A program made the translations under genes and the position numbers. Shown one piece after another: positions 14,657 to 20,870 of a stretch of 20,870 nucleotides of DNA (positions are counted from its first letter, which is position 1; each line of letters begins with the position of its first letter). The DNA lies in contig CAIRTT010000103.1 of the NCBI GenBank assembly GCA_903881535.1, forward strand, positions 1 through 20,870, read 5' to 3'. The notes under the pieces were generated by a model that was not told the origin of the DNA, did not search any database, and was given only the letters and a program-made list of their open reading frames with translations. This DNA is from an uncultured Armatimonadota bacterium (GTDB taxonomy: Bacteria; Armatimonadota; Armatimonadia; Armatimonadales; Armatimonadaceae).

Positions 14657-15451
14657 ATGAATATCTCCCGTACCCGTAAATCCGGCTTTACTCTGATCGA
14701 ACTTCTGGTGGTCATCGCCATCATCGCTATCCTCGCAGCAATCCTCTTCCCTGTCTTCGCGCAGGCACGTGAGAAGGCTCGCCAGACCAGCTGTGCATCG
14801 AACCTTAAGCAGCTGTCCCTTGCTGCAATCATGTATGTTCAGGACTATGACGAAACCTTCCCAACCGGTTTGCAACAGGACTGGTGGGACTGTACCTGGT
14901 ACCGCTTGGTCACCCCATATGTCAAGAACGTTCAGGTCTTCCGCTGCCCATCCGATCCTCTGACCGGCCGCACCGATGCGAGCTGGGCTGGCCCACGTCT
15001 TAGCTATGTCTCCAATGGCTACATGAACTGGGATGGCTCTGCATGGTCGGTTCTCGGTGTCATGGGAATGTCCCAGTCCTGGATGGGACGCACTGTTCAG
15101 ACCCTCGGTGGTGTTGCCCGTCCTGCAGACACCGTTCTGCTTGCTGAGCGTCATCACGTCTGGTCCGGCGCAAGCGGATCCTACGGTAACGTCCTGATGT
15201 GGGGCCCTGGCGCGATGGTCACCGGTGTCAACTGGTGGGATGGCTCCGGCTCCCCAAGTCTGATCCCGGACGGCACTCGTGGAATCACTGGTGTCAACGA
15301 CCCAACAGGCCGCAATGGATCGATCATCCCACGCCACACCGGCAAGGCTAACTTTGCATTCGCAGATGGCCATGTCAAGGCAATGGAACCAAAGCAGACC
15401 AACCCTGATGGAACTGCAGTTAACAATATGTGGCTGGCGGACCGCCCGTAA
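14657..15451 (+). CDS. Type II pseudopilin-like protein with prepilin signal and H-x9-DG motif
   Basis: This 264-residue protein has a class III prepilin leader: residues 1-10 end in KSG, cleavage would be before F11 in FTLIE, and E15 is the conserved Glu5. The hydrophobic helix follows (about 16-34). Then come LFPVFAQAREKARQ and a segment with NLKQLSLAAIMYVQDYDETFP, typical of the DUF1559-like pseudopilins abundant in Armatimonadota and Planctomycetes. The C-terminal H-x9-DG motif is intact (H227, D237-G238). The protein would be displayed at the envelope after prepilin peptidase processing. I chose the ATG at 14657 because it gives the usual leader length. An upstream ATG at 14627 lies in a hairpin loop. 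The Shine-Dalgarno spacing is long (about 15 bases). The lipoprotein gene start overlaps its stop by one base. Confidence 0.92.
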   Translation: MNISRTRKSGFTLIELLVVIAIIAILAAILFPVFAQAREKARQTSCASNLKQLSLAAIMYVQDYDETFPTGLQQDWWDCTWYRLVTPYVKNVQVFRCPSDPLTGRTDASWAGPRLSYVSNGYMNWDGSAWSVLGVMGMSQSWMGRTVQTLGGVARPADTVLLAERHHVWSGASGSYGNVLMWGPGAMVTGVNWWDGSGSPSLIPDGTRGITGVNDPTGRNGSIIPRHTGKANFAFADGHVKAMEPKQTNPDGTAVNNMWLADRP

Positions 15452-15696
15452 TGCTGGGCCGCTCGTTCATCACTGGCCTTGCTGCACTCTGTGTTGTAGG
15501 CATCGTTACAGGCTGCTCTAAAGGCGATCAAACGATGACGACGACAGATGTCAAGGCAATGGAAACCCCACGTGGTGCACCAATGCCTGCTGAAGCCATG
15601 AAGGCAATGCAGGAAGCAACGCAAAAGGGACAAGGCGGAAACACTGGAGGTCCACCTCCTGGTGCGATGGCACCTCCTGGCACACCTGGAAAGTAA
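15451..15696 (+). CDS. Small Pro/Gly/Met-rich lipoprotein
   Basis: This 81-residue protein starts with a lipoprotein signal peptide ending in the lipobox V-T-G-C22. The mature part is SKGDQ followed by a Met/Lys/Pro/Gly-rich low-complexity sequence, with no recognisable domain. The ATG shares its A with the TAA of the pseudopilin gene (TAATG), so translation must be coupled and the two products are probably made together. It could be an anchor or accessory factor for the pseudopilin. I do not recognise the family. A terminator follows 25 bases after its stop. Confidence 0.8.
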   Translation: MLGRSFITGLAALCVVGIVTGCSKGDQTMTTTDVKAMETPRGAPMPAEAMKAMQEATQKGQGGNTGGPPPGAMAPPGTPGK

Positions 15697-15720
15697 GTCT
15701 TTCAGGGTTTCGAAACATCT

Positions 15721-15756
15721 CCACCTTCCGGATGCACCGCACCGGGAGGTGGTTTT
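15721..15756 (+). terminator. Rho-independent terminator after the pseudopilin-lipoprotein pair
   Basis: CCACCTTCCGG (15721-15731) pairs with CCGGGAGGTGG (15742-15752) with one G-U wobble, a 10-base loop and a following TTTT. The T run is short but the stem is strong. Confidence 0.85.
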
Positions 15757-15961
15757 GTATTTTGTAGTCCTCACATTGCAGGATGTGAATCGCATCTATT
15801 AGGTAAGAAACGCTCGCGTCATCATCGGCCGCGTCACTACACAGCGATGAAATATTTAAGTTAAAGGCCTGTCTACGGACTTCTTTACAATTTCTTGATG
15901 ATGCATGTAGGCAATGCCTGTATAGAGATGATTTGCCAACATGCTAAACGGGGACCAAACA

Positions 15962-17236
15962 ATGTCGAAGGTGCATCATAAGGGCGTGAACCACCAGGTT
16001 TGGTGGGCGATGCTTGCCGCATTTGGTGCCTATTTCTGTATGTATGGACTTCGCAAACCATTCACCGCTGCAACATATCCCGATGGCTTGCTCTATGGCC
16101 TCGAAACAAAACCTGCCCTCGTGATTGCACAGGTTTGTGGGTACATGCTGTCGAAGTTCATCGGAGTCAGGGTGATCACCGAGCTCCCAACGGCACAGCG
16201 CGCGGGCGTCCTCGTTGGCCTAGTTGTCATCGCGGAGCTGGCACTCGTTCTTCTCAATGTTCTCCCGATGCCCTTAAAGCCACTCGCGATGTTTATGAAT
16301 GGCCTACCACTTGGGATGATTTTCGGGATGCTCTTAAGCTTTCTTGAAGGCCGCCGGATGACAGAAGCCATGGCTGCTGCACTGTGCGGGAGCTTCATCG
16401 TCGCCGATGGCGCAGCAAAGACGGTAGGTTCACTAGTTTTAGTTTCGGGGGCTGGTTTGTACGCGATGCCGATGATTGCGGGAGGAATTTTTCTCCTGCC
16501 ATTTGCCGCATTTGTGTGGATGCTGACAAAGCTGCCACAGCCATCGAACGAAGATATCGATGAACGGGCCGCCCGCCCACAGCTCAGTGCTGTTAGTCGC
16601 CTTGAGCTACTGAAGTTCCTAGGACTGGCCTACGCCGGAATCGTCTTCGCATACACAATGCTGACCGTTCTTCGTGGCTTTCGGGCTGACTTTATGCCTG
16701 AGCTACTAAAGGGATTGCAAATCACCGGTAACGCACTCGTCTTCACACAGTCCGAAAGCATCATCGCGGTGGTCGTCACGCTAATCGCTGGACTGACATC
16801 GATGATAAGAACGAATGGGATGGCTTTTAAATCGGCATTGCTCCTTGGGATTTTGGGATTTGCCTGCGTCCCACTTTCGATACTGCTTCATCGATTTGGG
16901 TACGTAAGTGGATTTGTCTACCTGACGTTGGTTGGCTCTGGTATTTACCTTCCCTATGTCCTGATTCATACGACTGTCTTTGAACGGTGGATTGCGATCG
17001 TACGTCGCCCAGGATCAGCTTCCTTTCTCTTGACGCTCGCGGATGCTATTGCGTATCTTGCTTATCTGGCAGCATTGTTGGTAAAGCCTTTGGTTCAGAA
17101 AGCGGGAAATGTTCTGGGCCTCTTCGAAACTGTTGGACTTTGGGTTTCCCTTTCATCAATGGCAATGTTGGTCGTTGCGCTGATCTTGACATCCAGGAAT
17201 CAACCCCAGCCAGCCGGCAAGAAAGGGACTGTCTAA
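15962..17236 (+). CDS. DUF5690-family polytopic membrane protein
   Basis: This 424-residue hydrophobic protein appears to have about 12 membrane segments, like a major-facilitator-type carrier. The N-terminal region FGAYFCMYGLRKPFTAATY (about residues 21-39) followed by QVCGYMLSKFIGVRVITEL is characteristic of DUF5690. A long soluble loop (about 195-220, with charged residues NEDIDERAARPQ) divides the two halves. The ATG at 15962 is preferred over the one at 15941 because GGGGA lies 7 bases before it. The next gene, a zinc dehydrogenase of the phosphonate-associated HpnZ type, starts within its stop codon (TAATG), so they are coupled. I recall DUF5690 beside phosphonate-catabolism genes in other phyla, which suggests uptake of a phosphonate or of a product. 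The transported substrate is not proven. Confidence 0.82.
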   Translation: MSKVHHKGVNHQVWWAMLAAFGAYFCMYGLRKPFTAATYPDGLLYGLETKPALVIAQVCGYMLSKFIGVRVITELPTAQRAGVLVGLVVIAELALVLLNVLPMPLKPLAMFMNGLPLGMIFGMLLSFLEGRRMTEAMAAALCGSFIVADGAAKTVGSLVLVSGAGLYAMPMIAGGIFLLPFAAFVWMLTKLPQPSNEDIDERAARPQLSAVSRLELLKFLGLAYAGIVFAYTMLTVLRGFRADFMPELLKGLQITGNALVFTQSESIIAVVVTLIAGLTSMIRTNGMAFKSALLLGILGFACVPLSILLHRFGYVSGFVYLTLVGSGIYLPYVLIHTTVFERWIAIVRRPGSASFLLTLADAIAYLAYLAALLVKPLVQKAGNVLGLFETVGLWVSLSSMAMLVVALILTSRNQPQPAGKKGTV

Positions 17237-18306
17237 TGGCTTCGATGCTCGTTTACCGCGGGGACTATGGTCAGGTTGCGCTTGAGGAATATCCGCGCCC
17301 TGATGTCAGTGCGGGTGAGGTTCGTGTCGCCCTCGACACAGCGCTTGTTTGTAGCAGTGACCTCCACACAATCTTCCATCGGCGTACAGCTCCAACGCCT
17401 CTGGTTCTAGGGCATGAAACGGTTTCTCTCATCGACCGTATCGGCACGGACGGTCCAACGACTGATATGCAAGGTATTCCCCTTCGCATTGGTGACCGGG
17501 TTGTCTGGGCCGTTGTAGCCAGCTGCGGAACTTGCGGCACCTGTAGTAGAGGCTGGCCTCAGAAGTGCCCAGGCGCAACAAAGTACGGACATGCGAGGCT
17601 TTCCAGTCAAGAAAAGTGGACGGGTGGCTTTGCGGACTATCAGGTCCTCAAACCTGGAACGAGCATCCTTCGCGTTCCGGAGCACGTACCAAGTCGGATT
17701 GCCGCTACCATCGGATGTTCCACCGCAACGGTTTGTGCTGTTCTCGAAGCGGCGGGCGACATCAGGGATAAAGTCATCCTTATTAATGGCGCGGGGCAGC
17801 TTGGGATGCAGGCCGCGATCATGGCAAAGAGCTGTGGTGCGAAGCAGGTGATTTGTTTGGAGGCTCAGCCGCAGCGCAGAACCGATGCAAAGCGGATGGG
17901 GTTTGTGACGATTGCGCCTGAGAGTATGGCCCTGATGCTGACCGATGCAACGGCTGGTGAAGCACTCGATGTCTTTTTAGAGCTTGCGGGCAACGTGACG
18001 GACTTTCCACTTCTCATGAAGCATATGGCGGTAGGGAGTACGATTGTGTTCGCGGGTGCAGTGTATCCATCCCCTGCGTTACCGCTTGATATGGAAGCTG
18101 TTATCCGCAAGTGCATCACGATCAAAGGCATCCATAACTATCGCCCAGAACATTTGGTAAGGGCATTGGCGTTTGCATCCGCGCATTGCGATGAGCTTTT
18201 GGAATTCCTTAACTTCGGCAGTCTTTCACCGCTACGGGAACATGCCGCAGTTATTCAGGCCGGTGAAAGCGGAGCATTCCACCGTGTTGGGTTTACCGCG
18301 CATTAA
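17236..18306 (+). CDS. Zinc-dependent alcohol dehydrogenase, HpnZ-like (phosphonate-associated)
   Basis: This 356-residue medium-chain dehydrogenase carries catalytic zinc ligands C39 (VCSSD), H60-E61 (LGHE) and probably C161 (GCSTATV). The structural zinc site is C97, C100, C103 and C111 in the CxxCxxCx7C spacing. The Rossmann motif GAGQLG is at 185-190, with an acidic E209 at the end of beta-2 that favours NAD(H). The wording GDRVVWAVVASCGTC, RGWPQKC, KYGH and CSTATVCAVLEAAG matches the proposed phosphonate-catabolism alcohol dehydrogenase family (HpnZ_proposed). The ATG overlaps the DUF5690 stop by one base. The substrate is unknown, probably an alcohol or aldehyde from organophosphonate breakdown. 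Other family genes (HpnW-like oxidoreductase, PhnX-like hydrolase) are not in this window. Confidence 0.85.
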   Translation: MASMLVYRGDYGQVALEEYPRPDVSAGEVRVALDTALVCSSDLHTIFHRRTAPTPLVLGHETVSLIDRIGTDGPTTDMQGIPLRIGDRVVWAVVASCGTCGTCSRGWPQKCPGATKYGHARLSSQEKWTGGFADYQVLKPGTSILRVPEHVPSRIAATIGCSTATVCAVLEAAGDIRDKVILINGAGQLGMQAAIMAKSCGAKQVICLEAQPQRRTDAKRMGFVTIAPESMALMLTDATAGEALDVFLELAGNVTDFPLLMKHMAVGSTIVFAGAVYPSPALPLDMEAVIRKCITIKGIHNYRPEHLVRALAFASAHCDELLEFLNFGSLSPLREHAAVIQAGESGAFHRVGFTAH

Positions 18307-18311
18307 GTCTT

Positions 18312-18355
18312 ATTGGTATCCGTGCGGCCAACAGGAAAGCCACACGAATACCAAT
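18312..18355 (-). terminator. Long hairpin between convergent genes, fully paired on the minus strand
   Basis: The 17-base arms (18312-18328 and 18339-18355) have two C-A mismatches when read as plus-strand RNA. As minus-strand RNA these become G-U wobbles, so all 17 pairs form. It lies 18 bases after the SCO stop and 5 bases after the dehydrogenase stop on the other strand. No T run follows on either side, so it may be a terminator that depends on stem strength, or an mRNA 3'-end protector. Confidence 0.55.
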
Positions 18356-18372
18356 CTCGGTTCCAAAGTCGA

Positions 18373-18981
18373 CTATTCGCCGAAGTTGGAAGTCAGGGCC
18401 GGCGTGGTCGTGTTCTGAGTGAATATCGCCATTTTGGCCAGCAACTTCGGCGTCGCCGCCTTGCTTGCAATCATCCTCCAGCGGCCGCCAGCATTCGTGC
18501 CGTAATACACCATTTCTGTGTGCTTAATACGGCCATCCCCGCCAAGCTTTACTTCCGGCAGCCGGAGCTGCTTTAGGAGAGCATTCGCATCGGATGGCGA
18601 AACGGCCGCAACATACCAGCCATCCGGGATGTTGTGCTTGCGGGCATATTGCCGCATGTCAGCGACCGAATCCCGGGTGGTGTCCAGTGAGATGGACAGG
18701 ATGGTGATATCCCGGCCAAGTTTCTCCCCGAGCACTTTGGCGGTGTTGGTAAGTAATTCCGTCGTCCCTGGGCAAGTCCCATCACAGCGGGTGTAAAAGA
18801 GCTGAAGAATCACCCCCCGCTTACCAATCACTTTGCTGGTGGTGGTCCGGCCCTTGTGTGTCACGAGGGGGATATCCAAGAGCTGTGTGAAGGCTTCCGA
18901 GCGCTCAACCTCCCGTGATGGGAGGATGAGACGCTGAATTTCAGGATTGAGTCCTGGAGGAGTTTGCTTACGGACGAACAT
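18373..18981 (-). CDS. SCO1/SenC-like copper chaperone
   Basis: This 202-residue protein has the thioredoxin-like SCO fold. The copper-binding/redox motif is C66-x3-C70-P in LFYTRCDGTCPGTT, and the conserved distal histidine is H154 (KHTEMVYYG). SCO proteins deliver copper to, or act as thiol reductase for, cytochrome oxidase CuA or other copper enzymes. Most carry an N-terminal membrane anchor. Here the first 30 residues are charged and show no hydrophobic segment or lipobox. The ATG at 18981 (a TTG codon precedes it) overlaps the multicopper oxidase stop by 14 bases, with GGGA upstream, so it is coupled to that enzyme. It probably matures that oxidase. No cytochrome oxidase genes are nearby. 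Confidence 0.88.
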   Translation of the reverse strand: MFVRKQTPPGLNPEIQRLILPSREVERSEAFTQLLDIPLVTHKGRTTTSKVIGKRGVILQLFYTRCDGTCPGTTELLTNTAKVLGEKLGRDITILSISLDTTRDSVADMRQYARKHNIPDGWYVAAVSPSDANALLKQLRLPEVKLGGDGRIKHTEMVYYGTNAGGRWRMIASKAATPKLLAKMAIFTQNTTTPALTSNFGE

Positions 18982-20461
18982 CAACGAATCCCATCATGTA
19001 CAAGTCTTCGTGTGCCGGGTTGTGGCAATGCAGCATGTAGCGACCTGTGTAAGAGTGGATCTTCATCAGGACTTCTGCCTGCTGGCCACCTGGAACATTG
19101 ACGACATCCTTCCGTCCACGCTCGTGCAGTGGAACCGCTGCCGGTCTTCTGTTGCGGCTGAGAATCCGTACGCTGTCGATGTGGACGTGGAATGGATGGT
19201 GCCAGCCACCGCCACCAGCAACCAGACTCCAGCGTTCCGTTGTGTTTGCCTTTGCAGTAAACAGTGGGCGTGTTGGGTCCCAGAAGCGGCGGTTAATTTG
19301 CCAGCCGCCATTGCGGCGATCGAACTCGATTCGGCGTGTTGCGACAACGTTGCTGACATCCGGTGGTTCAATGACCGACAGACGCTGCGGCACTTGTGAT
19401 GGATCTGGAGCGTTCCGGTCAACGACAAACAGTAGCTGTGGCTGTGGGACCCGGATCTCTTCTGGTTTGTTGCCATCCGCATGGAAGAGATCGTTCATCA
19501 AAGCAATCTGGGTGCCGAGCGGGTAGCCCGAGAAGTCTACGATGATTTCGTAGCGCTCACCGGGGACCATGTAGAGGCGACGCATTGTGACCGGAGATTC
19601 GAGAAGTCCGCCATCGGATGCAATGACTTGGAACGGGGCATTGTTGCTGAGATAGAACTCGTAATGCCGTCCCTGGCTTGCGATGAGCAGTCGGAAGCGG
19701 TACTTGCGGGCTGCAACATTGAAGTAGGGTTGGATTTTGCCATTCACGACAAACAGGTTTCCCGCCTGTCCCTTGTCCTCGAGCTGGTCGAAGAAGAGGG
19801 AGCCATCGGTGTTCAGGATGTAGTCGGAGAACGCAAGTGGGACATCGTATTGACCACTTGGCAACCGCAGCGCCGTTGGGCTTGGGTCGTTTTCGTTGTC
19901 GCTATCGTATGCATCAAACTGCTGCACCATACCTGCGAGGCCATGGTAGACATTTCCAGCGGTGTGGTCGGCGACGTGATCGTGGTACCAGAGGGTGCTT
20001 CCCCAGTAGGAGCGGTCGTCTGCTACTGGAAGGATGTTCGGGATGAGGTAATCCCTTGATTGTCCTGGGAGGATGTAATCGAGTGGCCAGCCATCATCGA
20101 TTGGAGCTTGCCAGCCACCGTGGTGGTGGAGAACTGTCTTGATGATGCCAAAGCCGGAGTAGTTTGGATCGAGACTATTAATCCGGCGGATGCAGGTGCT
20201 CTGTCCAAGGCGATGCACAATGGTAGGGCCAGGGAAGGTGCCGTTGTAAGTCCACATCAGGGTTGGTGGGATATCCGGGTGGAACTCATGCAGCGCTTCC
20301 TTCTCTTCGAGCACAACGAGGTTGGGTTGGCCGAAGGAGTACATGCGTTGCTCGAGTGGCTGGCTCAGGATGCCCTGTGTCGGTGCGACGCGTTGCGGAA
20401 TTGGGAGAGGCTCTACAAATGGCCTCACGGTGTTGACTGTCCTCTTCTTTAGTCTAAACAT
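18968..20461 (-). CDS. CotA-like multicopper oxidase
   Basis: This 497-residue three-cupredoxin enzyme would couple oxidation of phenols, metals or other donors to reduction of O2 to water. Copper motifs in order are HHHG (H112, H114), WYHDH (H160, H162), HPFHVH (422-427) and HCHNPAHEDLYMM (478-490). In the last, C479, H484 and axial M489 form type 1 copper and H478/H480 belong to the trinuclear site. Spacing and length resemble Bacillus CotA and bilirubin-oxidase-like enzymes. I see no Tat (twin-Arg) or Sec signal: the start is a short basic stretch followed by a proline-rich segment. The ATG at 20461 has AGGA roughly 10-12 bases upstream. It is the first gene of a two-gene unit with the SCO protein. 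Confidence 0.94.
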   Translation of the reverse strand: MFRLKKRTVNTVRPFVEPLPIPQRVAPTQGILSQPLEQRMYSFGQPNLVVLEEKEALHEFHPDIPPTLMWTYNGTFPGPTIVHRLGQSTCIRRINSLDPNYSGFGIIKTVLHHHGGWQAPIDDGWPLDYILPGQSRDYLIPNILPVADDRSYWGSTLWYHDHVADHTAGNVYHGLAGMVQQFDAYDSDNENDPSPTALRLPSGQYDVPLAFSDYILNTDGSLFFDQLEDKGQAGNLFVVNGKIQPYFNVAARKYRFRLLIASQGRHYEFYLSNNAPFQVIASDGGLLESPVTMRRLYMVPGERYEIIVDFSGYPLGTQIALMNDLFHADGNKPEEIRVPQPQLLFVVDRNAPDPSQVPQRLSVIEPPDVSNVVATRRIEFDRRNGGWQINRRFWDPTRPLFTAKANTTERWSLVAGGGGWHHPFHVHIDSVRILSRNRRPAAVPLHERGRKDVVNVPGGQQAEVLMKIHSYTGRYMLHCHNPAHEDLYMMGFVDVRP

Positions 20462-20535
20462 TTCATCTATATCCTGTCATCTTCATGGTCAACCTACTGG
20501 TCCCGCAGCGGTCGACTCGTTTAACTAACAGGCAC

Positions 20536-20563
20536 ATCTTAGAGGGGGTTCCCGCCATTACAA
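20536..20563 (-). promoter_or_regulatory. Possible promoter of the multicopper oxidase-SCO operon
   Basis: On the minus strand, TTGTAA (20563-20558) and TAAGAT (20541-20536) are 16 bases apart. The ATG is about 75 bases downstream at 20461. Weak evidence. Confidence 0.25.
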
Positions 20564-20781
20564 GGATGATACGTTAATGGTTTCCTGATGGAATTACTGG
20601 GATTTTGCATGCCGGCAAAGCGGAATCAACGTCGTCTTCTCACCATCAACATAATGGTTTGCTAAAGTTTTTCGAATAATTCACTTTGGTGTTTAAAGGG
20701 ATGATTTAGACCTCTTTTAGGTCAGCGGAAATCCATGGATCAGTCGATTCTGTCCATCATTCACAATGCCTTCATGATGCT

Positions 20782-20809
20782 TTGTTAGAGTAGTTCATTC
20801 CTCTAACAT
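20782..20809 (+). promoter_or_regulatory. Promoter with overlapping inverted repeat before the last gene
   Basis: TGTTAGAG (20783-20790) and CTCTAACA (20801-20808) are a perfect inverted repeat with a 10-base spacer. TTGTTA (20782-20787) and TAACAT (20804-20809) within it are 16 bases apart and could be -35 and -10 elements. A dimeric repressor there would cover the promoter. Confidence 0.4.
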
Positions 20810-20853
20810 AAGTTTTTGCCGTTGGAGATTGCCGATGCATCGGAAGGAAGAAC

Positions 20854-20870
20854 ATGTTTATCAAAACCAC
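20854..20870 (+). CDS. Start of an unidentified gene, cut by window edge
   Basis: An ATG at 20854 follows GGAAGGAAG (20842-20850) at good Shine-Dalgarno distance, and a candidate promoter lies 45 bases upstream. Only five complete codons (MFIKT) are visible, so nothing can be said about the product. Confidence 0.5.

Larger units (their letters stand above)
20462..20853. other. Divergent intergenic region with promoters and inverted repeats
   Basis: I see no gene in these 392 bases. The left part should hold the minus-strand promoter of the multicopper oxidase and the right part the promoter of the plus-strand gene that begins at 20854. A small repeat, GACCT-CTTTT-AGGTC, lies at 20709-20723. 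The region is AT-rich compared with the genes. Confidence 0.6.

Noticed and set aside
2971..15969. The 13-base string AAACAATGTCGAA occurs at 2971-2983 and 15957-15969
   Set aside because: The second copy is the start of a coding region and the first is in an unrelated leader, so chance identity is the simplest explanation.
1219..20461. Search for in-frame UGA (Sec) codons within or just after the genes of this window
   Set aside because: Stops read as UGA (moxR, ASPIC/UnbV gene) fall at normal family ends or in stop/start overlaps, and no conserved sequence continues after them.
1..20870. CRISPR arrays, insertion sequences or phage genes
   Set aside because: No regularly spaced repeats, transposase, integrase or phage structural proteins were seen.

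Overview
The window looks like a chromosomal stretch from a diderm, free-living bacterium, most likely of the Armatimonadota. The strongest hint is the type II pseudopilin-like protein at 14657-15451. After its prepilin signal it carries a run beginning LFPVFAQAREKARQ, then a NLKQ...MYVQDYDE segment and a C-terminal H-x9-DG motif, a combination I associate with that phylum (and more loosely with Planctomycetes). Outer-membrane-type polysaccharide export, an ASPIC/UnbV protein and MacA/MacB-like components fit a diderm envelope. The lineage call is inference from protein style, not from a marker gene.

Layout. 1-2181 (minus): a MoxR-type AAA+ ATPase, a TatD-family metal-dependent hydrolase and an edge-truncated M50B-like membrane metalloprotease form a closely spaced run. 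2299-2859 (plus) is a MarR-type regulator, divergent from moxR and closed by a clear terminator. 3082-7021 is a three-gene unit: a periplasmic adaptor with a very long coiled coil, an FtsX/MacB-type permease without an ATPase domain, and a secreted Gly-rich protein with LTxxQ-like motifs, ending in a strong terminator. 7113-9832 is a translationally overlapping pair: an FG-GAP/ASPIC-UnbV protein and a TPR protein. 10078-13597 is an exopolysaccharide pair: a Wzz/BY-kinase fusion with an unusual internal tyrosine run, and a Wza-like export protein. 13679-14197 is a YkgJ-type cysteine-cluster protein.

14301-14398 is a selenocysteine tRNA (selC, UCA anticodon, long variable arm, encoded CCA). It implies that the organism reads UGA as Sec, although no selenoprotein or sel gene is visible here. 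After it lies a palindrome-rich region with a LacI-type perfect operator, then a pseudopilin gene overlapping a small proline/glycine-rich lipoprotein gene (14657-15696) and a terminator. 15962-18306 pairs a DUF5690 membrane protein with an HpnZ-like zinc dehydrogenase, a pair I associate with organophosphonate catabolism. Convergent to it, 20461-18373 (minus) is a multicopper oxidase overlapping a SCO1/SenC-like copper protein, both without a visible export signal. The window ends 17 bases into a further plus-strand gene that has a good ribosome binding site and a promoter-overlapping inverted repeat.

I did not find CRISPR, insertion sequences, phage genes or rRNA. The most interesting items are the selC gene, the permease operon that lacks its ATPase (with a possible relic of a second permease 3' end), the BY-kinase with its tyrosine run moved inside the protein, the compact possibly non-exported multicopper oxidase/SCO pair, and the DUF5690-dehydrogenase pair.
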